Below are positions 6,153-13,719 of a stretch of 14,055 bases of DNA, piece by piece. The notes under the pieces are model-generated. The model saw nothing but the letters and a program-made list of their open reading frames with translations, searched no databases and had not been told where the DNA came from. Numbering within the stretch: position 1 is the first letter of the stretch; each line of letters starts with the position of its first letter. This stretch comes from Methanosarcinaceae archaeon (lineage in GTDB: Archaea > Halobacteriota > Methanosarcinia > Methanosarcinales > Methanosarcinaceae). The translations under genes and the position numbers were made by a program. Location of the stretch: positions 1-14,055 of the forward strand of contig JAFGOO010000158.1 of assembly GCA_016926455.1 (NCBI GenBank), written 5' to 3'.

Positions 6153-6248
6153 TATTCGACGAAATACTGAAATTAGAAAAATAGTTTTAGGAGCTAATTT
6201 GATAACCTAAAAACGGTGTTTGTCTTACTCCAAAAGTGATAAATGGTA

Positions 6249-6264
6249 GAGGGAAAGTTCCCTC
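6249..6264 (-). terminator. Hairpin after the small minus-strand gene
   Basis: GAGGGA (6249-6254) and TCCCTC (6259-6264) form a 6-bp stem with a 4-base loop, 14 bases beyond the stop codon of the minus-strand gene at 6279-6554. Position is right for its terminator; no long T-run follows on the minus strand. Confidence 0.4.
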
Positions 6265-6278
6265 AATGTCATCCCCTT

Positions 6279-6554
6279 TTAGTCATAGGTATCTCCAATT
6301 GGTATTTTCCAGGCAAGAATATTCTTTTCATGTGTTTTGAGTTTCGGATACATAAAATCCAGTATATCCAATGAACTCAATGCATAGTCTATTGTCTTTA
6401 TATTTTTATAATTGTTTTTAACTTCACCTAACAACCAATCAAAAGCATCTTGGACTTTCCAATTCTGATTGTATATTTTGTCAACTGCAGAGTCCACTAA
6501 AGGCTCAACTTCATGTCTAATACTTTCTTTACCAGTCATTTGTAAATTCCCCAT
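6279..6554 (-). CDS. Small hypothetical protein, 91 residues
   Basis: The frame encodes an acidic, helix-rich soluble protein with no membrane segment or signal peptide. Visible features are VEPLVDSAVDKIYNQNWKVQ, DAFDWLLGEVKNNYKNIKT and a C-terminal KILA-free tail ending IPIGDTYD. I recognise no family. It may start at ATG 6554, or at ATG 6539 (MTGKESIRHE), which has a GGATGGGG about 9 bases upstream and is perhaps the better choice. Support for it being real comes from a strong minus-strand TATA box at 6616-6625, a hairpin just after its stop and a balanced protein composition. It is the only gene on this strand in the window and is divergent from the surface-protein gene at 7015. Confidence 0.55.
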   Translation of the reverse strand: MGNLQMTGKESIRHEVEPLVDSAVDKIYNQNWKVQDAFDWLLGEVKNNYKNIKTIDYALSSLDILDFMYPKLKTHEKNILAWKIPIGDTYD

Positions 6555-6615
6555 CCATACAAATACGAATTTAATTCATATTTAGTATTATTAAAATATC
6601 TATTTGTATTACTAG

Positions 6616-6625
6616 TTATATAACC
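6616..6625 (-). promoter_or_regulatory. TATA box of the small minus-strand gene
   Basis: On the minus strand GGAAAGG is followed by TTATATAAC, an excellent purine-rich BRE plus TATA box. A start about 25 bases on would leave a leader of roughly 35-50 bases before the start codon. The core GTTATATAAC is palindromic, so direction rests on the flanking GGAAAGG. Confidence 0.5.
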
Positions 6626-6920
6626 TTTCCTGTGCTAAACTATGTAGAAAAACGTTATTCAAGAAATATTTTAATGGCATTTTTATCAGGTAGCTTTTAT
6701 AACTTAGCCAGAAACCGGCTCTGTAGAAATCTTCGGCAATTTCGCATAATTTCAAACCAATGTTTTTCCTAACATTGCCGAATGTTTATCACTTTTTGAG
6801 TAAGATGGCCACCGTTTTCAAACGCTGGATAAATTACTATGCACTCATGTCCTCTTTTTCACAGGCAATCGTTTTAATAGGAATATCTGGTTATTCCAAT
6901 TTACCATTGAAAACGAGAAA
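6626..6920. other. Gene-poor interval between divergent genes
   Basis: No convincing gene. It contains a 9-bp perfect inverted repeat TTCGGCAAT (6732-6740) with ATTGCCGAA (6774-6782), next to GGCTCTGTAGAAATC (6718-6732). That sequence has the look of the terminal sequence of some archaeal insertion sequences, by memory only. A 79-codon frame at 6760-6999 overlaps the promoter of the next gene and has no ribosome-binding site; I do not treat it as a gene. Confidence 0.4.
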
Positions 6921-7007
6921 ACTATATATACCATTATGTTTGTTAGAACATAACATTAAAAAATACGACAGTTGTATTGCTACGAGTAAGGATGAATAAA
7001 TTGGAGG
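6921..7007 (+). promoter_or_regulatory. Promoter and RBS of the surface-protein operon
   Basis: GAGAAAACTATATATACC gives a purine-rich BRE and a TATA box at about 6923-6930; transcription would start near 6953, leaving a leader of about 60 bases. GGAGG at 7003-7007 is 7 bases before the ATG at 7015. This is the best-formed promoter ahead of the six-gene transport locus. Confidence 0.55.
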
Positions 7008-7014
7008 ATATTTA

Positions 7015-8280
7015 ATGGTATACAAATATCAAAAAATAAATCTTATCTGTGTTATATTCTTGATTTTTCTTGCAAATGCATCACAATGTACGGCAACATC
7101 TGTAACTATAAGAGGGACACCGGTGGATACCGGATCAACAGATGCAGATGATTTTTCATGGGATTATTCTACTTTTCCTGCATTGTACTATTCTGCAAAC
7201 AAACATAGTCAATTGGTGGCAGGTAAAGGGGAACACCTCTATTTTGCTGACGATGGTGAAAACCCTCCTCTTGGTTCATCCAACCCCAAAGCTCATGTGA
7301 TCGATGAAAGAGAATTGATCTATACCACCAGTCAGGTTTCTTCAAAGTACAAAGTCTATTCTGAAGAGGCAAGCGTAACAAAAGTTACCACATTCTACAC
7401 TCTTTCACTGTTTGGTAATTCTTACTGTGCAGCGGACAATGATGCGACAAATCTTGCAAAGATTTTGATGCAACAGGACGAAAATGACAGGAAGACCCTT
7501 AAAAGTGGTGAAAGGTGGGATATGAAGAACGGATATTCCCTAGTAATGAATGAAGTGGATGTTCATGGTTCTAAATGTTATCTTACTCTTTATAAGGATG
7601 ATGAAGAAATAGATACGGGTGTTATTTCCACAGGAGGCACAATTGATGACAGGATATACACCGCTGAGGACGATTTTGGTGATGGTTCCGATCACATTTA
7701 CTTCCTCACATTCGCAGATTCGATATTTTCGAGTAATGAAGGCAATTTTGCAGTTCTTAAATATACGTGGCTCATCGATAAAGTAAACACTTTGACAATA
7801 GAATCTGGAGATAAGATCGGTAATTTTGAAGTTGAAGAGGCAAATGAAACAGCAATTGTATTATCCAACAGTAATTCCATAACTATCAATGTTGATGCAG
7901 GTGCAACGACTTCTATCACTGGGGACTGGTATTTTAAATCATCTGATTACGGAAAAGGTGCCAGTGGCGGATATGTAATTTATCCTATAAAGATTGTGAC
8001 CATAGAGGACCCTGTAACCCGTCCGGTCACAACGGTTGCCAAAGAGACCACAGATGAAGAACCGGAGGATAAAGAGAAGACAGATGAAAAACCGGTAGAT
8101 TCTGAAACTGAGGATGTGGTAGTTTTGGATGTGTCTTCTGATAATAAGGATAATATTGTACAAAATCTGGATATGGCTACCGAAACAGAAGCAATACAAA
8201 AGTCTTCCATTCCGGGATTTGAATGTTTTATGGCAGTTTTTTCAATCTCAATGGCATTCTTCATCTGCAAGATCAGTTAA
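7015..8280 (+). CDS. Cell-surface protein, single S-layer-type domain, PGF-CTERM
   Basis: 421 residues. A signal peptide (about 1-27: KINLICVIFLIFLANASQCTA) is followed by one copy of the Methanosarcinales S-layer duplication domain (TIGR01567/PF07752 type, about 28-330), with landmarks DFSWDYSTFPALYYS, LKSGERWDMKNGYSL and a Gly-Asp-Trp-Tyr near 303. An acidic, threonine-rich linker (about 332-398, TTDEEPEDKEKTDEKPVDSE) leads to IPGF at 399-402, a hydrophobic helix and a basic residue. This is the PGF-CTERM signal, cut by archaeosortase and replaced by a lipid anchor. The main S-layer protein of Methanosarcina carries two copies of the domain, so this is probably a minor, specialised surface protein. 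It lies 47 bp ahead of an importer lipoprotein and may help ligands pass or bind at the S-layer. That role is inference. Confidence 0.88.
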   Translation: MVYKYQKINLICVIFLIFLANASQCTATSVTIRGTPVDTGSTDADDFSWDYSTFPALYYSANKHSQLVAGKGEHLYFADDGENPPLGSSNPKAHVIDERELIYTTSQVSSKYKVYSEEASVTKVTTFYTLSLFGNSYCAADNDATNLAKILMQQDENDRKTLKSGERWDMKNGYSLVMNEVDVHGSKCYLTLYKDDEEIDTGVISTGGTIDDRIYTAEDDFGDGSDHIYFLTFADSIFSSNEGNFAVLKYTWLIDKVNTLTIESGDKIGNFEVEEANETAIVLSNSNSITINVDAGATTSITGDWYFKSSDYGKGASGGYVIYPIKIVTIEDPVTRPVTTVAKETTDEEPEDKEKTDEKPVDSETEDVVVLDVSSDNKDNIVQNLDMATETEAIQKSSIPGFECFMAVFSISMAFFICKIS

Positions 8281-8327
8281 CTCTGCCAAGATATATCGTA
8301 AAGAACCAATATGCCATGGTGTGTATA

Positions 8328-9419
8328 ATGGATAAAAATAAGCTTTCTATATTATTGATCGTCCTTCTGCTTATAATAACTTCAATAAGTGGATGTGTGG
8401 ATCAAAACGAACAGTCGGTTGTAGAGCAGACGGGTGCAGTTCAGATAACCGATATGTTAGGCAGGGATTTGACAGTGCCCTTGGAAATAGATAATGTGGT
8501 AGCCACGTCCCCTCCTTCTACAATTCTTATCTACATGCTTGAACCAGAAAAACTTGCAGGCTGGAATTTCGTCAACAGTTTCAATCACACACTTATGAAT
8601 GAAACCTATCTTTCTCTTCCGGTAATAGGTGGCTGGTTCGGAACTCAAACAGGTAATTATGAGACCATAATCAACATTCATCCCGATATTGTGCTTGAAG
8701 GTTTCACAACTGACGGCCAGATTAACGATGCAATACAGTGTCGTCAGGAGATGTTTGGCAGCATTCCGGTAGTTGCAATCAATTCTTCTATCATATATGT
8801 GGAAGACTCCGATCCTACCATAAAGTATGTAGGAGAATTGCTTGGATGCGAAGAGCAGTCAGAGTCTCTCATAGATTTCAGGGCTTCTATTCTTGATGAG
8901 ATCCACAGCAAGGTTTCTGATATTCCGGATGAAGATAAAGTGCGTGTATATTATGCTGAAGGTCCCAAGGGTCTCATGACCGACCCATCTGGATCACAGC
9001 ACTCTCAGGTGATAAATATTTGTGGTGGCATAAATGTTGCTGATTGTCCACTCTCACCTGGTAGCGGCATGACACCGGTCTCCATAGAACAAGTCATGGA
9101 ATGGGACCCAGAAGTCATACTGACATCCAATGCACAATTCTATGAGTCAGTATATTTCGATTCTCTATGGGAAAGTATGACTGCCGTGAAGAATAAAAGA
9201 GTATATCTTGCACCCCAGAATCCCTTCTGTTGGATTGATAGGCCACAGGGTCCTCATCTGATTGTCGGAACTGCTTGGACTGCGACTGTATTGTACCCTG
9301 AACTATTTGAGGATTTGGATATGGAACAAATAACTCGCGAGTTCTATTCACAGTTTTTACATTATGAACTCATAGACGAGGAACTTGACATGTTGTTGAA
9401 TCCTTCAACAGGGGCTTAG
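8328..9419 (+). CDS. ABC importer substrate-binding lipoprotein, class III
   Basis: 363 residues from ATG 8328; longer in-frame starts from 8223 run back through the previous gene. A short lysine-containing start, a hydrophobic core and ISGC (20-23) form a lipoprotein signal, so the mature protein is anchored at C23 outside the membrane. The rest is a PF01497-type fold with two lobes and a helical backbone. The N-lobe shows VATSPPSTILIYMLEPEKLAGW and HPDIVLEG. The C-lobe shows RVYYAEGPKGL, INICGGINVAD, EQVMEWDPEVILTS and VYLAPQNPFCWIDRPQGPHL, followed by LYPELFEDLD. The family binds ferric siderophores, haem, cobalamin and metal chelates. Its partners are the permease and ATPase at the end of the locus. 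A GGTG at 8318-8321 is a weak ribosome-binding site; ATATATC at 8290-8296 might be an internal promoter. Confidence 0.92.
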   Translation: MDKNKLSILLIVLLLIITSISGCVDQNEQSVVEQTGAVQITDMLGRDLTVPLEIDNVVATSPPSTILIYMLEPEKLAGWNFVNSFNHTLMNETYLSLPVIGGWFGTQTGNYETIINIHPDIVLEGFTTDGQINDAIQCRQEMFGSIPVVAINSSIIYVEDSDPTIKYVGELLGCEEQSESLIDFRASILDEIHSKVSDIPDEDKVRVYYAEGPKGLMTDPSGSQHSQVINICGGINVADCPLSPGSGMTPVSIEQVMEWDPEVILTSNAQFYESVYFDSLWESMTAVKNKRVYLAPQNPFCWIDRPQGPHLIVGTAWTATVLYPELFEDLDMEQITREFYSQFLHYELIDEELDMLLNPSTGA

Positions 9420-9421
9420 AT

Positions 9422-10045
9422 ATGGGATCAGACAGCAAATCACAGGACTTTCCATATATAGCGGAGCATGTATTTGCTCCTATCTACCCAGTCATAGCAT
9501 CCCAGATCATAGGACCAAACGGTATCAGAGAAGGCATTTGCCTTGACTTAGGATGCGGGATAGCATCATTAGGGATAGCTATTGTGGAACAAACAAATAT
9601 ACTGGTTTATGCGGTGGACATATCTAAAAAAATGTGTGGGCTTTCAAAGGACAAGGCTGCTCAACATTCCGTTTCTGGCAGGTTGCACCCTGTGGTCGCT
9701 GATGTTCACAGACTTCCATTTGCGGATGAATGTGCGAATCTGGTTGTAAGCCGGGGTTCTGTCTTCTTCTGGAAAGACCTGCCTGCGGCCTTTAGGGAAG
9801 TAGTGAGGGTACTTGCTCCAGAAGGGGAAGCATGGGTTGGGGGAGGTTTTGGGACAGCAAAGCTGCGTCGACAGATATCCAAGATAATGGTCTCGATGAA
9901 TTCGGATTGGCATGAAAGTGCCAAGGAACGGCTCAGCTCTGAAAATATGCAGGCTATGCTGGAGGCTTGCAGACAAACAGGGCTACCGTTCCATACCGTA
10001 AATGATGATTCTGGTTTCTGGGTGGTTATCAATAAAAAAGGATAA
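9422..10045 (+). CDS. Class I SAM-dependent methyltransferase
   Basis: 207 residues from ATG 9422, 2 bp after the lipoprotein stop. Motif I is CLDLGCGIASLG (D42-x-G-x-G), the acidic end of strand 2 is YAVDIS (D66), and RLHPVVADVHRLPF supplies the next SAM-contact region. The post-I segment FADECANLVVSRGSVFFWKD and then FREVVRVLAPEGEAWVGGGF is the usual methyltransferase-11/25 layout. It transfers the methyl group of SAM to an unknown acceptor in the cytoplasm; nothing in the sequence identifies the acceptor. Its place between an importer lipoprotein and a radical SAM fusion protein, with near-zero spacing, suggests the acceptor is the imported compound or something made from it. This is inference. 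Small size fits the catalytic core with little extra. Confidence 0.9.
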   Translation: MGSDSKSQDFPYIAEHVFAPIYPVIASQIIGPNGIREGICLDLGCGIASLGIAIVEQTNILVYAVDISKKMCGLSKDKAAQHSVSGRLHPVVADVHRLPFADECANLVVSRGSVFFWKDLPAAFREVVRVLAPEGEAWVGGGFGTAKLRRQISKIMVSMNSDWHESAKERLSSENMQAMLEACRQTGLPFHTVNDDSGFWVVINKKG

Positions 10046-10049
10046 AAAA

Positions 10050-11798
10050 ATGCAATGCAATGTATGTGAATTTGGATGTGATATAACCGAAATCAGCAAG
10101 GGAAGATGTGGCACCTACATATACGTGAATGAAAAAGTGTCTCAGGCTCCTTCTCTTGGATATATAGGTGCTTATCCGATATCTATTGAAACTGTTCCCA
10201 TGCTCCATTTTTCTCCTTCTGCTAAGTTCCTTCAGGTTTTTAGCAAAGGGTGCAATTTCCAGTGTCCCGGATGTGTAGCCCGCTCACTAGCAAAGGGTAC
10301 ATATTTTGATTATCCTTCTATAGGCACGGCAAAAGTTATTGAAAAAGCTCTCAATGAACAATGTGCAGGAGTAGTCTCAACCCTTAACGAACCAGCAGCC
10401 AATTACTATCTCTTTCGTGACCTTGCATTGAAAGCGAAAGATGAAGGACTGCTTGTGGGGTGTTCCACGAATTGTTATTACACTCCGGAAACCCTGAAGG
10501 AATTCGGGCATTTAGTGGATTTTGTGAACGTGGGGGTCAAAGGTTATTCCAATCGCAGCTACCGTATTTGCGGAGCCATGTCATCAGAGCCCGTTTTTAG
10601 GAACATTACCGAACTTCATAATATGGGTGTGCATATTGAAGCCTCTGTGGTATATTCAAGAGGAAATGAAGATGACGTTTTAAAAGTGGCATCAACCCTT
10701 TCGGAAATATCAAGATCTATCCCTTTACAGGTTATGCGTTTCATCCCTTTTGGGACCGCGCCCATGAAGCTTGAACCATCTATTGGTAAAGCTGAAAGCT
10801 TATGCACTAATTTGCGAAAACATATGAATCATGTATATCTTTTCAATTCCCCTGGGACCGAAATGCTTCATACGTTCTGTCCTGATTGCGGTAAAGTTCT
10901 GGCTGAAAGGGAATTCTATGGTCCCATGGGGTCTAGGCTGATAAAAACTTGGAGAGAATATTCATGTGAATGTGGAAGCGTTGTTCCTGTTAGGCAGGAT
11001 ACTATACCTCAGGAAAGATTCGAAGAGTCGGGTTTTATAGGGGGCTATAGGATAAGCAGAGCTTTTGGAATGGTACATGCTGTTGTTACTTGTCTTGGTA
11101 TAAATAATGAGAGAAAATTAATGGAAGTCTGGAAAAGTCTCCACAGTAGCGACACCCTTCTTAATATACATCAGATGATACAGCAACCCTATCCCTATCT
11201 TGATTTCATCAGGATGATTGCGTGCATTGCTGAAGTTCCTGAAAAAGGAGAAGAACTTATCGGCTTTATAAGAGAACGTCTGGAACTGGTGAGCATGCTG
11301 TCAGAAGAGAACCCCGGTCACAGGGCTTACTATTGTATGGGTTCTCCTCTTTTCGCGCTAAACCCTGGCAGAATGGAAAACAATTTGGTTGAATTTGCAG
11401 GTGGTATCAGCATTAATAAGATACTTCAAAAGGAAGGAAAACCGGGTTTTAACATCTCCGTTTCCTACCTGAACAAGCAGAATCCTCAAAGCATTTTCAT
11501 ATCCGGTTTCCTTTCTCGGCCTTTGTACGAGTTTTCAGGACTTTGCAGAAAATACGGTATTGATGTTGATGCTCTACGGAGGCACAGTATCTATGTTGTC
11601 CCTCCTTCGTGGGATTTCGGAAACCCGAGATGGATACTTGGGTTGCTGTTCATTGCAGACAAATTCAATCCAGGTAGGATAGATATTTGGCGGGAAGCGG
11701 ATAAGTTTTATGAACGCTTCTATGGGATATCATTCCGGGAAGCAAGTCCTAATAGGTCTTTCCACAGGCCTACATCCGGTAAATGGTTTGTATGTTAA
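10050..11798 (+). CDS. Radical SAM enzyme fused to binding-protein-like domain
   Basis: 582 residues from ATG 10050, 4 bp after the methyltransferase; an upstream in-frame ATG at 10002 lies inside that gene. Residues 1-20 carry four cysteines (C3, C6, C10, C20), as in PflA/AmmeMemoRadiSam-like proteins. C68-x3-C72-x2-C75 (KGCNFQCPGC) binds the radical SAM [4Fe-4S] cluster; STLNEPAANY (110-119) replaces the usual GGEP-like SAM contact. CPDC (277-280) and CEC (306-308) look like a zinc knuckle. From about 325 the sequence becomes a PF01497-like binding protein: a helical N-lobe to about 420, then RAYYCMGSPL (425-434), LVEFAGGIS (446-454), YLNKQNPQSIFISG, IYVVPPSWDFGNPRWILGL and EADKFYERFYG. No signal peptide precedes either part, so the binding domain should be cytoplasmic. 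Likely role: binding and radical modification of the imported ligand or a product. The reaction is unknown. Confidence 0.9.
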   Translation: MQCNVCEFGCDITEISKGRCGTYIYVNEKVSQAPSLGYIGAYPISIETVPMLHFSPSAKFLQVFSKGCNFQCPGCVARSLAKGTYFDYPSIGTAKVIEKALNEQCAGVVSTLNEPAANYYLFRDLALKAKDEGLLVGCSTNCYYTPETLKEFGHLVDFVNVGVKGYSNRSYRICGAMSSEPVFRNITELHNMGVHIEASVVYSRGNEDDVLKVASTLSEISRSIPLQVMRFIPFGTAPMKLEPSIGKAESLCTNLRKHMNHVYLFNSPGTEMLHTFCPDCGKVLAEREFYGPMGSRLIKTWREYSCECGSVVPVRQDTIPQERFEESGFIGGYRISRAFGMVHAVVTCLGINNERKLMEVWKSLHSSDTLLNIHQMIQQPYPYLDFIRMIACIAEVPEKGEELIGFIRERLELVSMLSEENPGHRAYYCMGSPLFALNPGRMENNLVEFAGGISINKILQKEGKPGFNISVSYLNKQNPQSIFISGFLSRPLYEFSGLCRKYGIDVDALRRHSIYVVPPSWDFGNPRWILGLLFIADKFNPGRIDIWREADKFYERFYGISFREASPNRSFHRPTSGKWFVC

Positions 11799-11833
11799 GT
11801 TGATGGGCATATTTGAAAAGGAGCCAATATAAT

Positions 11834-12850
11834 ATGGAAAACAAGTCACATACACTAATTTTTCTGTATGTATTGCCCTTTGTCCTGATAGTATTCTCAC
11901 TTTTTGTAGGTAGGTATCAGATACAGGTATCATCGGTAATAGATGAAATTATAATTTCATCATATGCTCTTCTTTATGGAATCCATTTGCCTGTGTCAAC
12001 AGACCATACGGTATTGTTCAGTGTTCGTCTTCCTAGGATAATAGCAGCTTTGCTGGTAGGATCGGCACTTTCGATTGCAGGTGTATCTTTTCAGGGAGTT
12101 TTTCGAAATCCCCTTGTATCCCCTTACATTCTTGGTGTAGGATCTGGTGCCGGTTTTGGGGCGTGCTTGGGAATACTCCTTTTTGATAGTGCTTTGATCA
12201 TACAACTACTTGCATTCATTTTCGGGCTATTGGCAATGTTTTTTGCTATTTTTATGGGTAAGGTTAGCAGGGGCACAGGCAGTCTTGTATTTGTCCTTGC
12301 AGGCATAATTGTGGGTTCCATATTTACATCTCTGATATCCCTAGTCAAATATGTGGCAGATCCTTATGACGAACTCCCAGAGATAGTCTTCTGGCTTATG
12401 GGTAGCCTTTCCACAGTCAGGTATGAGGACATTGTGTGGCTGGCGTTTCCTCTCGTCATAGGCGCCACTGTCTTACTGCTTCTCAGATGGCGTATAAATG
12501 TCCTTTCCCTTGGTGACGAGGAGGCAAAAGCATTGGGTGTAGATATCGAAAGAATTCGTCTGGTGATTATATTATGTGCGACGCTTGTTACTTCGGCAGC
12601 CGTAAGCATCAGTGGGATAATAGGATGGGTGGGACTGGTGGTTCCTCATATTGCAAGGATGCTGGTAGGACCTAATTACAGCATTTTGATGCCTGTCTCG
12701 TTTGTTCTTGGGGCATCTTTCCTGCTTCTTGTGGACGATCTTGCAAGGACGATAGCGGCAACTGAAATTCCTCTGGGTATCATCACTTCTCTTTTTGGGG
12801 CTCCATTGTTTGCATATCTCATAAAGAGGGGGAGATTGGGATGGAACTGA
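11834..12850 (+). CDS. FecCD/BtuC-family ABC permease
   Basis: 338 residues from ATG 11834, which has AAGGAG at 11818-11823; the in-frame TTG at 11813 lies before that site and is rejected as start. The protein is almost wholly hydrophobic, consistent with about ten membrane helices. Family signatures are RLPRIIAALLVGSALSIAG, then FQGVFRNPLVSPYILGVGSG near the second and third helices. The cytoplasmic coupling region is LSLGDEEAKALGVDIERIR, followed by GIIGWVGLVVPHIARMLVG and a C-terminal IPLGIITSLFGAPLFAYLI. It should dimerise to form the importer pore for a metal-chelate, corrinoid or siderophore-like ligand. It sits 35 bp after the radical SAM gene and overlaps the ATPase gene by 10 bp. 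Confidence 0.95.
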   Translation: MENKSHTLIFLYVLPFVLIVFSLFVGRYQIQVSSVIDEIIISSYALLYGIHLPVSTDHTVLFSVRLPRIIAALLVGSALSIAGVSFQGVFRNPLVSPYILGVGSGAGFGACLGILLFDSALIIQLLAFIFGLLAMFFAIFMGKVSRGTGSLVFVLAGIIVGSIFTSLISLVKYVADPYDELPEIVFWLMGSLSTVRYEDIVWLAFPLVIGATVLLLLRWRINVLSLGDEEAKALGVDIERIRLVIILCATLVTSAAVSISGIIGWVGLVVPHIARMLVGPNYSILMPVSFVLGASFLLLVDDLARTIAATEIPLGIITSLFGAPLFAYLIKRGRLGWN

Positions 12851-13635
12851 TATTAGAGGTAAAATCTCTATCCTTTTCATACGGTAATGGTAATATTTTT
12901 GAAGATGTTTTTTTTTCGCTGGAAAGGGGCAAAGTGATATGTATACTTGGTCCCAATGGTGCAGGCAAGTCTACTCTCATAAAATGTATTGCAGGTATAT
13001 TCAAACCTTCTGGAGGGTCTGTATGCATTCTGGGTAATGATACGTCTTTGATGAGTAATGGAGAGATTGCCAGATGCATAGGTTATGTCCCTCAGCAGAA
13101 TGATACAATTTTTCCTTTTAGGGTACTGGACTTTGTGGTTATGGGAAGGACTCCTCATCTCTCAATGTTTTCTTCTCCCCAGCAAGAGGATATAAGGATA
13201 GCAAGGGAGTCCCTTAAAATGGTTGGTATATCCGAACTGGAGGATAAGGTCACCAGCAATCTTAGCGGAGGGCAGCTTCAACTTGTCCTGATAGCAAGGG
13301 CACTTACCCAGAAACCTTCTTTGCTATTGCTGGATGAACCCACATCGCATCTTGATTTTGGAAATCAAGTGAAGGTTCTTGAGATAGTCAGGAAGCTGGC
13401 AGTATCAGGTATGTCCATTATGATGAACACTCATATGCCTGACCATGCATTACTTGTGGGCGACAATGCTGCAGTATTGTCGTGCAACAGGATGATGTTA
13501 GTAGGAAATGTCATCGACGTTGTGACCACCAAAAATATGTCTTCGGTGTATGGTACAAATGTTGTTGTTAGGGAAATAGAGGACATGGCCAGAAAAGTGT
13601 GCATACCAGGTAGTGAACTACCACTCTACAAATAG
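12841..13635 (+). CDS. FecE/BtuD-family ABC transporter ATPase
   Basis: 264 residues; the ATG at 12841 lies inside the last codons of the permease, giving a 10-bp overlap. All nucleotide-binding motifs are intact: Walker A GPNGAGKST (37-45), Q-loop YVPQQ (82-86), signature LSGGQ (141-145), Walker B LLLLDEP (161-167), D-loop SHLD (169-172) and the switch histidine in NTH (196-198). It should power uptake through the adjacent permease from the lipoprotein at 8328-9419. The C-terminal 35 residues (VYGTNVVVREIEDMARKVC and on) are typical for the BtuD/FecE group. The stop is TAG; reading through it would add 31 codons up to the TAA at 13725-13727, inside the downstream repeat. Confidence 0.95.
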   Translation: MELILEVKSLSFSYGNGNIFEDVFFSLERGKVICILGPNGAGKSTLIKCIAGIFKPSGGSVCILGNDTSLMSNGEIARCIGYVPQQNDTIFPFRVLDFVVMGRTPHLSMFSSPQQEDIRIARESLKMVGISELEDKVTSNLSGGQLQLVLIARALTQKPSLLLLDEPTSHLDFGNQVKVLEIVRKLAVSGMSIMMNTHMPDHALLVGDNAAVLSCNRMMLVGNVIDVVTTKNMSSVYGTNVVVREIEDMARKVCIPGSELPLYK

Positions 13636-13658
13636 GCTGGAATCCTGCTCCAAAGAAT

Positions 13659-13683
13659 ACCCGCTGAGTTCTCCACGGGTTTT
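13659..13683 (+). terminator. Weak hairpin after the ABC operon
   Basis: ACCCG (13659-13663) pairs with CGGGT (13676-13680) around a 12-base loop and is followed by TTT. It is short but lies 24 bases after the last gene of the operon, a sensible place for termination. Confidence 0.3.
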
Positions 13684-13719
13684 AAATCGGAAAGTTCCTG
13701 CCCAACTGCGTTCTATTCC

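Noticed and set aside
6760..6999. 79-codon plus-strand ORF
   Set aside because: It has no ribosome-binding site, an odd composition, and overlaps the promoter of the surface-protein gene; no family is recognisable.
7698..8270. Antisense ORFs within the surface-protein gene
   Set aside because: They are mirror frames of a clear secreted protein, with low-complexity serine/valine runs and no start signals.
8223..8327. Long N-terminal extension of the binding lipoprotein
   Set aside because: It would overlap the surface-protein gene and bury the lipoprotein signal 58 residues inside the protein.
10002..10049. Upstream start of the radical SAM gene
   Set aside because: These codons lie inside the methyltransferase gene; the conserved four-cysteine motif starts right after the ATG at 10050.
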